Notes under the pieces: generated by a model
Database searches by the model: none
The model's input: only the letters and a program-made list of their open reading frames with translations
What the model was told of the DNA's origin: nothing
Part shown: one piece after another, positions 18,001-25,793 of the stretch
How the letters are laid out: each line of letters starts with the position of its first letter
How positions within the stretch are numbered: position 1 is the first letter of the stretch
Translations under genes and position numbers: made by a program
Source: a bacterium
GTDB taxonomy: Bacteria > Cyanobacteriota > Vampirovibrionia > Gastranaerophilales > JAILCC01
Direction of reading: 5' to 3'
Length of the DNA stretch: 64,000 nucleotides
Assembly (NCBI GenBank): GCA_024680555.1
Contig: JAILCC010000005.1
Span: forward strand, 1 to 64,000

Positions 18001-21000
18001 AAAAAAATCCGTCAACTGCAGGGTTTGGTATTCAAACAAATTCGGGAAATGATTTCATTGATACAACCGGAATTTCTTCCGCAAATGACAGTTTTGTAAG
18101 CGTAGAAATCGGCGAAGGTGTAAATACGATTGTTGCTGATGGAACAAGAAATATAAATATTTCTCTTGGTTTAACTTCTACGCACACGGAAGAAGCAACT
18201 AAAGTTTTTATTGAAACAAAAGATTTGATAACCGATAGCGGCGTGCATTTTACTGCATTTGAAAAAGGCGGCGATTTATATATTGCTTCAAACAATGGCA
18301 GGGGTTCGGGCACTCTTATTGTAAAAGGTTGGGGTGCGTTATCCGATGCACAAAAAGACAAGATAACAATAACATATAAAGAATCTCATGAATGGGTTTA
18401 TAGAGAAAAATCAACATACACCCTAAGAGAATTTGTAGAAATAGTTAACGGAACAAGCGGCAGTTTCATTGACGGCGGCAACGGCGCACACACTTATAAT
18501 GAAGGACCGGGCATGACGACACGTATAAAAGAAACTTATGCGTTTGAAAAAATCGATAATTTTGACGGAGCGCTCTCCTCAATAAATGAAAACGGCTTAA
18601 CTGTAACTGCGAATAGAAATGTTTATGGCGATAATCAAGAAATAATCGGAACAGAAAAGAAAAATGTTGATTATTACATAATCGGCGGTAACGGCGCACA
18701 AACCATCAAAGGCGGCAACGGAAACGACGTGATTTTCGGTGATAAACCTAACGGACACGATGAAAACGGTAATTATATTTATTCAACCAAAGCTGACGGA
18801 AATGATACGATTTACGGTGGCGCAGGAAATGACTACATTATCGGTGGTGCAGGCAACGACTTTATTGACGGAGGTGAGGGCAAAGACTACCTCGACGGTG
18901 GTGCAGGCAATGATACCTTGGTTGGCGGAACAGTTAATGCTGACGATTTGAATTACACACAATTAAACTATAAAGAAATCTACGGCGGTACAGGAAATGA
19001 TACTATCTATTCTTTAGGTGCATATACTGCCGGTTCGTTTAATGCCGAAGCTTCAAAAGCATACTTAGGCGGAGATAAGTATTTTAGAAATCATCTCTAT
19101 GGCGGTGACGGCAATGATACAATAATTGCCAATGCTTATAACGAGATTGTTTATGCGGGGGATGGCAACGATACTATTTATTCGTATAAAGATGCTTATG
19201 ATAGCTATTACAACTCTAATTCATCTGCTCAAATTTATGCAGGTAACGGAAACGACAAGATTTATTTGTACGGAGACGCTGTTCAAACAGGTGTTTATAG
19301 AGTTGTTGAAGCTTATGGCGAAGACGGAGATGACATAATTGATGCAAGAGGTTCTTCCTCTAACAATGATATCGACGGCGGAAACGGAAACGATATTATT
19401 TATGCGGGCAGCGGTGGCGATAGCATAACCGGCGGTTACGGTGATGATGTTATCTACGGTGGCGACGGTGATGATGACATTTATGGCGGTGACGGACTTG
19501 GTGATTCGGATATCATCTACGGAGGAAAAGGTAACGACACGCTCTCTGCTCTTGGTTCAAGTAAAATCTACGGCGGAGAAGACAATGATACAATAATAAT
19601 GACAACAGGTTATCGTTTAGCCCCGTCAAATCTTTACGTTGACGGTGGAGATGGTAACGATACATATATTTTAGGTATGAATCAGGCGACATCCGGCAGA
19701 GGAAACGATACTATTGTTGCAAGCAAAGGAAATGATGTCATTAAGTTTGCCGAATTTATCGGTGCTACATATAAAAAGAGTGGCAACGACTTGATTATAA
19801 TGCCCAAAAACGATCTCAATGTGTCATACTATTCTTTGACGCTTAAAGATTATTATCTCGGCGGATTTGAAAACTTTACCGTTAAAACGTACAGAGACGC
19901 TTCAGCAAGCTCTATTACCGGACAATATTCAATGGCACAATTTATTCAATACATGAACGGCAAAGATGTGTATAAGGCAAACGGAACGGATAAGGATGAT
20001 TTAATTCGTTCTGAAGGTGCTATAAACGGACTTGGAGGCAACGATTTTATTTTAGCTTGTGCCGATGAAACATCATCCGAAAATCCTCAGGTTATAAATA
20101 CAGGAACAGGCTCAAATACTGTTATTGCTGCTTCCGATTATACCCAAATAACAGGCGGTGCTGGTGATGATGAATATACAATAAGTTCAACAATATCAAC
20201 GCTTGTTGATGATGGCGGAAATAATAAGATATCAGTTGAAAACAACAGATATTCCGACAATATTTACTATGACATTACCCTAAATGGCGACGGAAATAAT
20301 ACAATTATCGGAAAAGCAAATAGTTATGCCGCTTACAAAATAAACACGACAGGCAAAGGAAAACAAATTATTGATGTGGAAAGTTCGGAAAGCACAAATC
20401 ATCCTACAACGAACGAAAATCTTTACACTCAAATTACAACAGGAAGCGGAAGTGACGAAATATCCCTGCTTAGTGGTACGGTTTATTCCGGAGCGGGAGC
20501 AGATAAAATAACCGTTAAAAGATACGGTCAAGCAAAGCTCTACGGCGGTTCCGGTAACGACAATTACATAATTGAGGGCGGTTATAATTACGGCGAAGAA
20601 GAAGACATCTCAATAAATTCCACTATTCTTGTCAGTGATACAAAGGGTTCAAATAATATTAAATTTACATCTGAGTTTATGACTCACGATAATTTGAACC
20701 TGATATTAAACGTAAAAGCAGACGGTACTTTAGCCCAATTTAAGCACTTTGTTTATAATCCGGATACGGAAGAAAATGAGCTTGTTCCAACGGGATATAG
20801 TGCATTTCTTGCAGGTGGTGCCGATATGCAATATGCCGGTTCTGTTGCAAACGCTTCATACAACGGATGGATGGATTGTAATGGGGTAAAATTTGTTGAC
20901 GGCGCAACAATGAATGCGGTTTCTAAAATAGAAGCTTCTGACGGATATTTTATTTCTCAAAATACAATTGCGGAAGTAACGTCTGATGTTGCGACATGGT

Positions 21001-21125
21001 TAACCCAAAACAATTATGCAAGCGTAATGGATGCGATAAACCCTGACAATAGCTTTAGTCAGGAAAACTTCAATGCGTTAAATGCCATCTTTAATAACGA
21101 AAACATCTGGACACAAGGCGCATAA
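15048..21125 (+). CDS. Giant RTX (haemolysin-type calcium-binding repeat) secreted protein
   Basis: 2025 residues without an N-terminal signal peptide. Glycine/aspartate nonapeptide repeats (GGxGxDxUx) build calcium-binding beta-rolls: scattered copies from about residue 225 (YAGEGNDTFIF) and dense blocks around 1210-1300 (GGAGNDYIIGGAGNDFIDGG) and 1440-1560. Between blocks, units like NDLVISYG...ITLKDY match the RTX-associated HCBP_related domain. The last 45 residues (TSDVATWLTQNNYASVMDAI and onward) recur in the two other RTX proteins here and are the likely type I secretion tail. RTX proteins fold outside the cell on calcium binding. No ABC exporter or membrane fusion protein is in the window, and I see no protease or lipase domain, so adhesin or surface-layer roles are inference. 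GGGGG before ATG is the ribosome-binding site. Confidence 0.93.
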   Translation: MTVVNKTIKGNNKNNVLTNKNKKGFTEMYGYKGNDTYVINNIAKTFTIVDDTAGKDTLQIKNTNGKDLLFFFDVIVNETEELHPDDGLYIFKKNMAMDVANQLRDFMRDFSLNTLPQKGGVSINYYMGTTNNDQGGGVYGTDYGVGFIENIYAINSTGAKYKFDLQSYIETVTPLVKEFLQTTPYNSAAEVLVSDDEELREQLFNIYKETPIDYTITSSNKADKLYAGEGNDTFIFAKGSGKDTVYNADAGDVLRFKDITSANAAKALKFVKSGDNLVIQRVPEKGSVVDAVTISNYFTEDEANRVDLLFMKDGVNLSINEQKFYISGTNKADNIILRDGDNVVTAGKGKDTIVTGSGKNTFIINKGDGNDTIDASLSDKATIKIGSANKKDTMSFVKKDNDLVMTYSHVKAKNDKSAVKEVVTIKNYFNDDSTIANKEYYLTTTSTKNLSYYLDKYGITLSGKNTIIGTDYNDTIKTSDSADTINAGLGTNIIKFTEGGGSDTVLNGGGTDTLAFAKGTAISAQYDGNDLVISYGTKGDKITLKDYTLGHSTQKIQIGSNKAKSVESYLPKPQTVKINGENVIEGTDEANTIKVSTTGVNKVYANGGNDKITTGAAGTTNYVFGGAGDDSIVSGAGNDIIFGGGGENTITIAKGSGADQIEGINENNTLVFKDLDNLNKLKFSMGGQSISMTADLTISGYGSKTDSVKITSFFNLEGQNYNFTVKDKNGNTDTLYNLLSKSNIANMYFSGTYKASPKAITVSPAQRTTQIDSVIYGDTPGFASHNVILGIGGGNNTLYSGGANTGLAGTGRYGYTMIYGGNGDETIHAEGNVIYFNNNGKLEKYENVDHIYVVTKKDGTKEVKQGVFYREPLADEEPYVVQLDYYGNHNNIYYTEDPDKIAAIMADEESSTIQGVGIMADGSNDIAMIEVIRTGNDILEGGGGNDTFYTSSGGNGDDGNDIFYGSGYMEGNRGDDRFFLTDKYQKNPSTAGFGIQTNSGNDFIDTTGISSANDSFVSVEIGEGVNTIVADGTRNINISLGLTSTHTEEATKVFIETKDLITDSGVHFTAFEKGGDLYIASNNGRGSGTLIVKGWGALSDAQKDKITITYKESHEWVYREKSTYTLREFVEIVNGTSGSFIDGGNGAHTYNEGPGMTTRIKETYAFEKIDNFDGALSSINENGLTVTANRNVYGDNQEIIGTEKKNVDYYIIGGNGAQTIKGGNGNDVIFGDKPNGHDENGNYIYSTKADGNDTIYGGAGNDYIIGGAGNDFIDGGEGKDYLDGGAGNDTLVGGTVNADDLNYTQLNYKEIYGGTGNDTIYSLGAYTAGSFNAEASKAYLGGDKYFRNHLYGGDGNDTIIANAYNEIVYAGDGNDTIYSYKDAYDSYYNSNSSAQIYAGNGNDKIYLYGDAVQTGVYRVVEAYGEDGDDIIDARGSSSNNDIDGGNGNDIIYAGSGGDSITGGYGDDVIYGGDGDDDIYGGDGLGDSDIIYGGKGNDTLSALGSSKIYGGEDNDTIIMTTGYRLAPSNLYVDGGDGNDTYILGMNQATSGRGNDTIVASKGNDVIKFAEFIGATYKKSGNDLIIMPKNDLNVSYYSLTLKDYYLGGFENFTVKTYRDASASSITGQYSMAQFIQYMNGKDVYKANGTDKDDLIRSEGAINGLGGNDFILACADETSSENPQVINTGTGSNTVIAASDYTQITGGAGDDEYTISSTISTLVDDGGNNKISVENNRYSDNIYYDITLNGDGNNTIIGKANSYAAYKINTTGKGKQIIDVESSESTNHPTTNENLYTQITTGSGSDEISLLSGTVYSGAGADKITVKRYGQAKLYGGSGNDNYIIEGGYNYGEEEDISINSTILVSDTKGSNNIKFTSEFMTHDNLNLILNVKADGTLAQFKHFVYNPDTEENELVPTGYSAFLAGGADMQYAGSVANASYNGWMDCNGVKFVDGATMNAVSKIEASDGYFISQNTIAEVTSDVATWLTQNNYASVMDAINPDNSFSQENFNALNAIFNNENIWTQGA

Positions 21126-21149
21126 TACATTGTGTATTCATAGCAAGAA

Positions 21150-21179
21150 AGAGGACTCTAAGAGTCCTCTTTTGTTTTT
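21150..21179 (+). terminator. Rho-independent terminator after the 2025-aa RTX gene
   Basis: AGAGGACTCTAAGAGTCCTCT is a strong near-perfect palindrome followed by TTTGTTTTT, 25 bp after the stop codon. The following stretch to 21277 contains no recognisable gene. Confidence 0.85.
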
Positions 21180-21277
21180 CGTTTCATTTTTACTTCGTAA
21201 AAAATGCATCTCAGAGCTTTTTTGGAGAGGATGGTGTTCTTTTCTTGCGGTCAGTCCGCCTTGAGAAAATTTGCCTC

Positions 21278-21306
21278 TTGAAATTATTTTTTCAGCAAAT
21301 TATAAT
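21278..21306 (+). promoter_or_regulatory. Promoter of tRNA-Asp
   Basis: -35 TTGAAA (21278-21283), 17-bp spacer, consensus -10 TATAAT (21301-21306), ending 13 bases before the first tRNA nucleotide. Confidence 0.75.
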
Positions 21307-21319
21307 TATTTCAGCAAGT

Positions 21320-21397
21320 GGGGGCGTAGCTCAGTTTGGTTAGAGCGCTTGCCTGTCACGCAAGAGGTCGCGAGTTCGAGCCTCGTCGTCCCCGCCA
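21320..21397 (+). tRNA. tRNA-Asp (anticodon GTC)
   Basis: Cloverleaf: acceptor GGGGGCG pairs with CGTCCCC, position 8-9 TA, D stem GCTC/GAGC, anticodon loop CTGTCAC with GTC, T arm GCGAG-TTCGAGC-CTCGT, discriminator G and encoded CCA. Its 3' end is repeated exactly 10.4 kb downstream, which marks it as an integration target. Confidence 0.96.
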
Positions 21398-21430
21398 TTT
21401 TCAGAAAAAATTATCTATGGGTTTCATAAG
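21391..21430 (+). repeat. Left copy of 40-bp direct repeat at tRNA-Asp 3' end (putative att site)
   Basis: These 40 bases, starting CCCGCCATTTTCAG and ending GGGTTTCATAAG, include the last seven bases of tRNA-Asp and are identical to 31801-31840 in the same orientation. A perfect tRNA-3'-end repeat flanking cargo genes is the usual footprint of a tyrosine-recombinase element. Confidence 0.85.
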
Positions 21431-21457
21431 GACTGACTATGTTAGTCCTTTTTTTTA
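21429..21457 (+). terminator. Rho-independent terminator of tRNA-Asp
   Basis: AGGACTGACTATGTTAGTCCT hairpin followed by eight T residues, 32 bases after the tRNA. Confidence 0.8.
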
Positions 21458-21474
21458 CCAAAATTTACATAGAG

Positions 21475-21540
21475 TAGTGTCTTAAATGGTTTAATTAGCA
21501 GGATACAAACAGTTTGCAAACTGAACCATTTAGGACACTA
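21475..21540. repeat. 66-bp MITE-like inverted-repeat element
   Basis: Terminal inverted repeats TAGTGTCTTAAATGGTT (21475-21491) and its complement (21524-21540) match at 16 of 17 positions. A perfect 14-bp palindrome CAGTTTGCAAACTG lies inside (21510-21523). Size and ends resemble a miniature transposable element; a single copy is seen in the window. Confidence 0.5.
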
Positions 21541-21574
21541 ACAAAAAGAGAGCTTTTATAAGCTCTCTTTTTTT
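21541..21574 (-). terminator. Terminator of the 1364-aa RTX gene
   Basis: AGAGAGCTT and AAGCTCTCT form a 9-bp stem with T-runs on both sides, so it can act in either direction. It lies just downstream of the minus-strand RTX stop codon. Confidence 0.8.
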
Positions 21575-21593
21575 CTTTAATATAAAGAAAAAG

Positions 21594-24500
21594 TTAGTAA
21601 TTTTCGTATACCCATTTATCGCTGATATCAAATTTGGCAATAAGTTCTGTGATATCTCCGGCATTTTCGCTTGTCAACGCAGCAGAAACGCTGTCATAAT
21701 CCCTGCCTCCTGAAGTCAACCACGAAACAACATTGGTTTTTAATGTTTCTAATGCCGCAACTGTTAAATGAGAACAGCCGTTGGCATCACCGGCTTCCTC
21801 ATAGTTTTCAATGCAGTTCCAATTATTAACAACACTTATACCTTTGATATTTTCATCAGTCGTATTTGCTTTCCAAAGCTCAAAGTTTTCGTTATTGAGT
21901 ATTCTCAAACCGTTATTATCAATAACACCGTTTTTATCCGCATTGAATACAAAATGAAGATTATCATACGTCTCATCATAAATATTCAGAGCATCAGTCA
22001 TACCTGATGAATCAGATATAATTGTATTTAATCCTTCATTCACAAATGCAATAAACATATCGTTGCCTTCATCGCCATAGAGTTTATTAGTTGCAGATTG
22101 ACCGACAATCATATCATCCCCTGCGCCGCCATAAATTGTATCGACAACACCTGCAGTTTTATCGAATTTGGTATTCCAGTTATTTGCAAGGTGAGTAAAG
22201 AGATATTCGTCATACTGGCTGCCCCTTATTATATCGCTGCCTTTTTTACCTTCAATATCCACACCGCTCAAATTTACAGTAATCCTGATATCATCGTCCT
22301 TAGTAGTCGCAGGATACATATAAAAATCACTGATAGAGTTGATATACTTAACGGGTTTAAAATAATCTGCCATATTGTATTCTGTACCCGTTGAATCAAT
22401 AATTTTTGTAACTTTATTATTCTTTGTATAATAATAATCTTTTACCCTAAGGGTGTTTGTGCCATCGTAGTGGATTAACAAATCGTCGAAATATGTTTTA
22501 TCCTTGTCATATCCTGTTGCGGCAGAAAGTTCTTCAATAGTTGCATTGTTAAACTTCAATGTAACATTGCCGCCATCCTGATACAAAATATCATTTTCGT
22601 CAGCCGAATTAAAAACAAATGTTGTTTCGCCACCGTTTGCATAGAGTAAATCAACTCCTTTGCCGCCTGTAAATGTATTTTCGCCGCTCTTTGCAACAAA
22701 TATATCCTGATTATCCGTACCTGCAAAAATACCGCCTTTACCTGCATCAAAACTGCCTAAATCATCTTTGTTTCCGTAAAGTGCTGCCAGAGATGCTTCA
22801 CTATTAGGATTTGACCAATTGTATCCGACAATTTTATCTATTTTATTTGCTGAATCAAAATAGCTATCAACAATTACGTAACTTTCCTTGCTGTATAAGT
22901 CTTTTGTATTTATAACAAGTGATTTCCCCGCATTTGTCGTGTAGAATTTGAACTTGCTATAATCAACCGTAATTGCATTTGAAGCTGATTCAAATTGTAT
23001 GATATCCTGAGCGGTATAATTTTGAATTGTATCAATGCCGTGAGCACTGTTGTAGCTAAAGTTAAAAGTATCAACTCCCATACCACCAATCAAGATATCA
23101 TCACCGCCGCCGCCATCGACAGTATTATCAGCACCATCAATTGCTTTTAAAGTATTGTCACGGTCATTGCCGCTCATACTAATTGTTGCCTGAGAAGTTT
23201 TTGTTTCCCATTTATCAATTCTTGCGGTTGAAGTATAAACATAAGGTTCGTCTGCATTGTTCGCATAACAATCCCAGGAAATATTCATATCTCCGGCTTC
23301 ATTGATGGTTGAAGTTACATTGCCTTCAACCAGACCCAAGTTAATATTTGTTGTTGTCTCTGCCTTTTCACCCAAATATATTTCAACATTTGTCTGATTG
23401 CCGCTAATATTGAGATGCTTGTCACCTTCACCTGCAAAAACTCTGTCGTGTCCGCCATTCAGATAAATAGTATCACGATTTCCGTTACCGCCATATATAG
23501 TGTCATCTCCAAAGCCGGATGAATATAACAAGACTTCATGAGGCATATTTGTACCTCTTATTTCACCCGTATATGCACCAAAAGGCTGAACATCAAATGT
23601 ATTTACCCATGGAATTACGTCAGCATTTGCATACTCGGGAACGGTATAAAACTGCTGAACTCTTTCAGTTGCATATATTTCCGGATATTCCCAGATGCCA
23701 AATTTCACCTGGTTTGTTCTCGGGTTGCCTTCTTCGTCAAAATAATTTTTAATAACTATTCCATAACCCGGGTCTGAGGCGTTGCTCATACTGATATACA
23801 AATCTTTGTCCTGACCTGTTCCTCTGCAAAATACACCAAGTCCGTTTTCAAAAATTGCTTTATCAAAATCGATTGTTAGTGTTGAAGCAGAATCATCATT
23901 TAAATAAATTGTTTTTACGCAATTTTCAATATAATCAGGATATTCGGGTGTGCTCCATTCTGATTCACCAAACATCGCCATATCTATTTTTACGGTTGAA
24001 TCCCCTGCACCCAAATAAATTGTTTCATTCCCGTTTTCATCACCAAACGAAATATTTTTTACGGAATTTTGAGTATTTACACCCTTTACGACACCTTTTT
24101 TATTGAGCAAATAATAATCTTTAACCGTAACGGAATCGCCTTCACCATATTTTATAAGCAAATCCTTTTTCTTGTTAGTCATAGTAACGGTTTCAGTATC
24201 GACATTTTTAAATACAAGGGTATCGTTACCTTTACCCGAATAAATGGTGTCTTTTCCGTCGCCTGCGGTAAAGATAAGAGTGTTATTTCCGGCATCTCCG
24301 TAGAGTTTGTCATTACCTTTACCAGCAGTAATAATATCATCTCCTGCACCACCCTTAATGGTATCAGAGTAGTTTGAACCAGTTACGATATCTTTTCCGC
24401 CGCCTGCTTTTATACTCAAACCGGCATCTTTATATTCTTTTTCGACTTTTTTCTTTTTAACTGTTTTATACAATACTGCTTCGCTTGCATCAATTTCTTC

Positions 24501-25688
24501 AGCCAACCAGCTGCCTGTATAATTTTTTTTCGTAGCAATTTTTGATAAGAACTTATCTTCTCTGAGGTTATCAATAGTGCCTGATGCAGTGATAAGTTTT
24601 ATTATTGTATTTTTGCCTGTTATATCTTTTTGGTAAAAGCCTTTAAGCGTAACCGAACCTGAAATATCATCCTGAGTATATTTTATGACAAGGTTGCCCT
24701 TTTTGTCAGAAGCATACGTAAGATTTTCTTTGTCAATATCATCAAGAAGAAGTGTCAGATTTTCTTTTTTTGTAAGAACAATTGTGTCTTTTCCTTCTCC
24801 TTTGTAGTGGTGAATAATGTTATTCCCCACACCTGCGGTAATGGCATCGTTATAATTTGAACCGTAAATTTCATCATCACCGATACCTGTGTTTATTGTT
24901 ACACCCGTAGAAAGAGGTTTGCCTTTTTTATCCGTTGCCTGAGAAACTCCTCTTGCATCAACTTTGTCTGCAAGGGCAGAACCTGTGTATTTTCTTGTAG
25001 CTTTTTTCCCTTCAACTTCAAAATAATTTGCAGCAGTAACGGTAGACATATATCCTGTTTCGTTAACAAGGTTATGACCGTTTATAAATACTGTTGCACC
25101 GGTATCTTTTGCATAATAATTTTTGAGAGTAAGAGATTTATTGTCGTTGATTTTTATAACAAGGTCTTTTTTCGTTGATTTAGTTGTACCTTGCGCATAA
25201 GAAATCGGATAATTTACGCTCAAGTTGATATTAAGAATTTCTCCTTTAGTTAAATTGATTACATCCTTGCCCCCGGAGTATTTGAAATTATTTATCCCTT
25301 TGCCGCCGGTAAATGATTCATTTTCAATGGTACTAATATATGTGTCGTTATAATTTGTACCGATATAAGCTTTTTTCTTTTTGTCGTATGGTATAACATC
25401 CATATTATCAACTAAATTATTGGCAATTATATCAGTAAGTTTATAGTTTTTTCCAGATTTATCGGTTTTAATATATTTTATTCCGGAATAATTTGTAAGA
25501 GTAAGAGTTTTGCCTCCGGAACTAAGTTCCAGTTTACCGTCTTTAATTTGCATAGAAATGCTGTCTGCAACATCACCTTTCGTTACTTCTGAAAAATAAA
25601 CTGCGGTTTTGCCTTTTGCACTTTGAGAAATTTTACCATCAACAAAATTTAGAGAATCAAAATTGATGTCCTTTGTTTTTGCAACCAT
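21594..25688 (-). CDS. Large RTX calcium-binding repeat protein
   Basis: 1364 residues, no signal peptide. Beta-roll blocks alternate with HCBP_related-like units: GGAGDDIITAGKGNDKLYGD around residue 455 is the clearest nonapeptide run, followed by KKDLLIKYGEGDSVTVKDYY. Other repeats are around 255-290, 720-750, 875-890 and 1200-1235 (IYGGAGDDMIVGQS). The final 48 residues (TNVVSWLTSGGRDYDSVSAA onwards) match the tails of the other two RTX proteins and probably carry the secretion signal. Much of residues 110-560 is paralogous to the 1814-aa protein next door (SWLAEEIDAS, GSNYSDTIKGGAGDD and more), so the pair arose by duplication. It sits inside the 40-bp repeat-bounded segment. Its activity beyond calcium binding is unknown. 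Confidence 0.92.
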   Translation of the reverse strand: MVAKTKDINFDSLNFVDGKISQSAKGKTAVYFSEVTKGDVADSISMQIKDGKLELSSGGKTLTLTNYSGIKYIKTDKSGKNYKLTDIIANNLVDNMDVIPYDKKKKAYIGTNYNDTYISTIENESFTGGKGINNFKYSGGKDVINLTKGEILNINLSVNYPISYAQGTTKSTKKDLVIKINDNKSLTLKNYYAKDTGATVFINGHNLVNETGYMSTVTAANYFEVEGKKATRKYTGSALADKVDARGVSQATDKKGKPLSTGVTINTGIGDDEIYGSNYNDAITAGVGNNIIHHYKGEGKDTIVLTKKENLTLLLDDIDKENLTYASDKKGNLVIKYTQDDISGSVTLKGFYQKDITGKNTIIKLITASGTIDNLREDKFLSKIATKKNYTGSWLAEEIDASEAVLYKTVKKKKVEKEYKDAGLSIKAGGGKDIVTGSNYSDTIKGGAGDDIITAGKGNDKLYGDAGNNTLIFTAGDGKDTIYSGKGNDTLVFKNVDTETVTMTNKKKDLLIKYGEGDSVTVKDYYLLNKKGVVKGVNTQNSVKNISFGDENGNETIYLGAGDSTVKIDMAMFGESEWSTPEYPDYIENCVKTIYLNDDSASTLTIDFDKAIFENGLGVFCRGTGQDKDLYISMSNASDPGYGIVIKNYFDEEGNPRTNQVKFGIWEYPEIYATERVQQFYTVPEYANADVIPWVNTFDVQPFGAYTGEIRGTNMPHEVLLYSSGFGDDTIYGGNGNRDTIYLNGGHDRVFAGEGDKHLNISGNQTNVEIYLGEKAETTTNINLGLVEGNVTSTINEAGDMNISWDCYANNADEPYVYTSTARIDKWETKTSQATISMSGNDRDNTLKAIDGADNTVDGGGGDDILIGGMGVDTFNFSYNSAHGIDTIQNYTAQDIIQFESASNAITVDYSKFKFYTTNAGKSLVINTKDLYSKESYVIVDSYFDSANKIDKIVGYNWSNPNSEASLAALYGNKDDLGSFDAGKGGIFAGTDNQDIFVAKSGENTFTGGKGVDLLYANGGETTFVFNSADENDILYQDGGNVTLKFNNATIEELSAATGYDKDKTYFDDLLIHYDGTNTLRVKDYYYTKNNKVTKIIDSTGTEYNMADYFKPVKYINSISDFYMYPATTKDDDIRITVNLSGVDIEGKKGSDIIRGSQYDEYLFTHLANNWNTKFDKTAGVVDTIYGGAGDDMIVGQSATNKLYGDEGNDMFIAFVNEGLNTIISDSSGMTDALNIYDETYDNLHFVFNADKNGVIDNNGLRILNNENFELWKANTTDENIKGISVVNNWNCIENYEEAGDANGCSHLTVAALETLKTNVVSWLTSGGRDYDSVSAALTSENAGDITELIAKFDISDKWVYENY

Positions 25689-25721
25689 TTTTTATTCCTT
25701 TATAAAACACTAACCTTCTAA

Positions 25722-25727
25722 ATTATA
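25722..25727 (-). promoter_or_regulatory. -10 box for the 1364-aa RTX gene
   Basis: Minus-strand TATAAT 34 bases upstream of the ATG, after the terminator of the preceding gene; the -35 (TTTTGC at 17 bp) is poor. Confidence 0.4.
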
Positions 25728-25744
25728 CCGCTAAAAAATAAATA

Positions 25745-25773
25745 GCAAAAAGTCGGGTTTATAAACCCGACTT
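25745..25773 (-). terminator. Terminator of the 1814-aa RTX gene
   Basis: On the minus strand AAGTCGGGTTTATAAACCCGACTT is a 12-bp self-complementary arm pair followed by TTTGC, about 20 bases after the RTX stop. It separates the two RTX genes transcriptionally. Confidence 0.85.
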
Positions 25774-25793
25774 TCTTATAAAATGATATGTAA

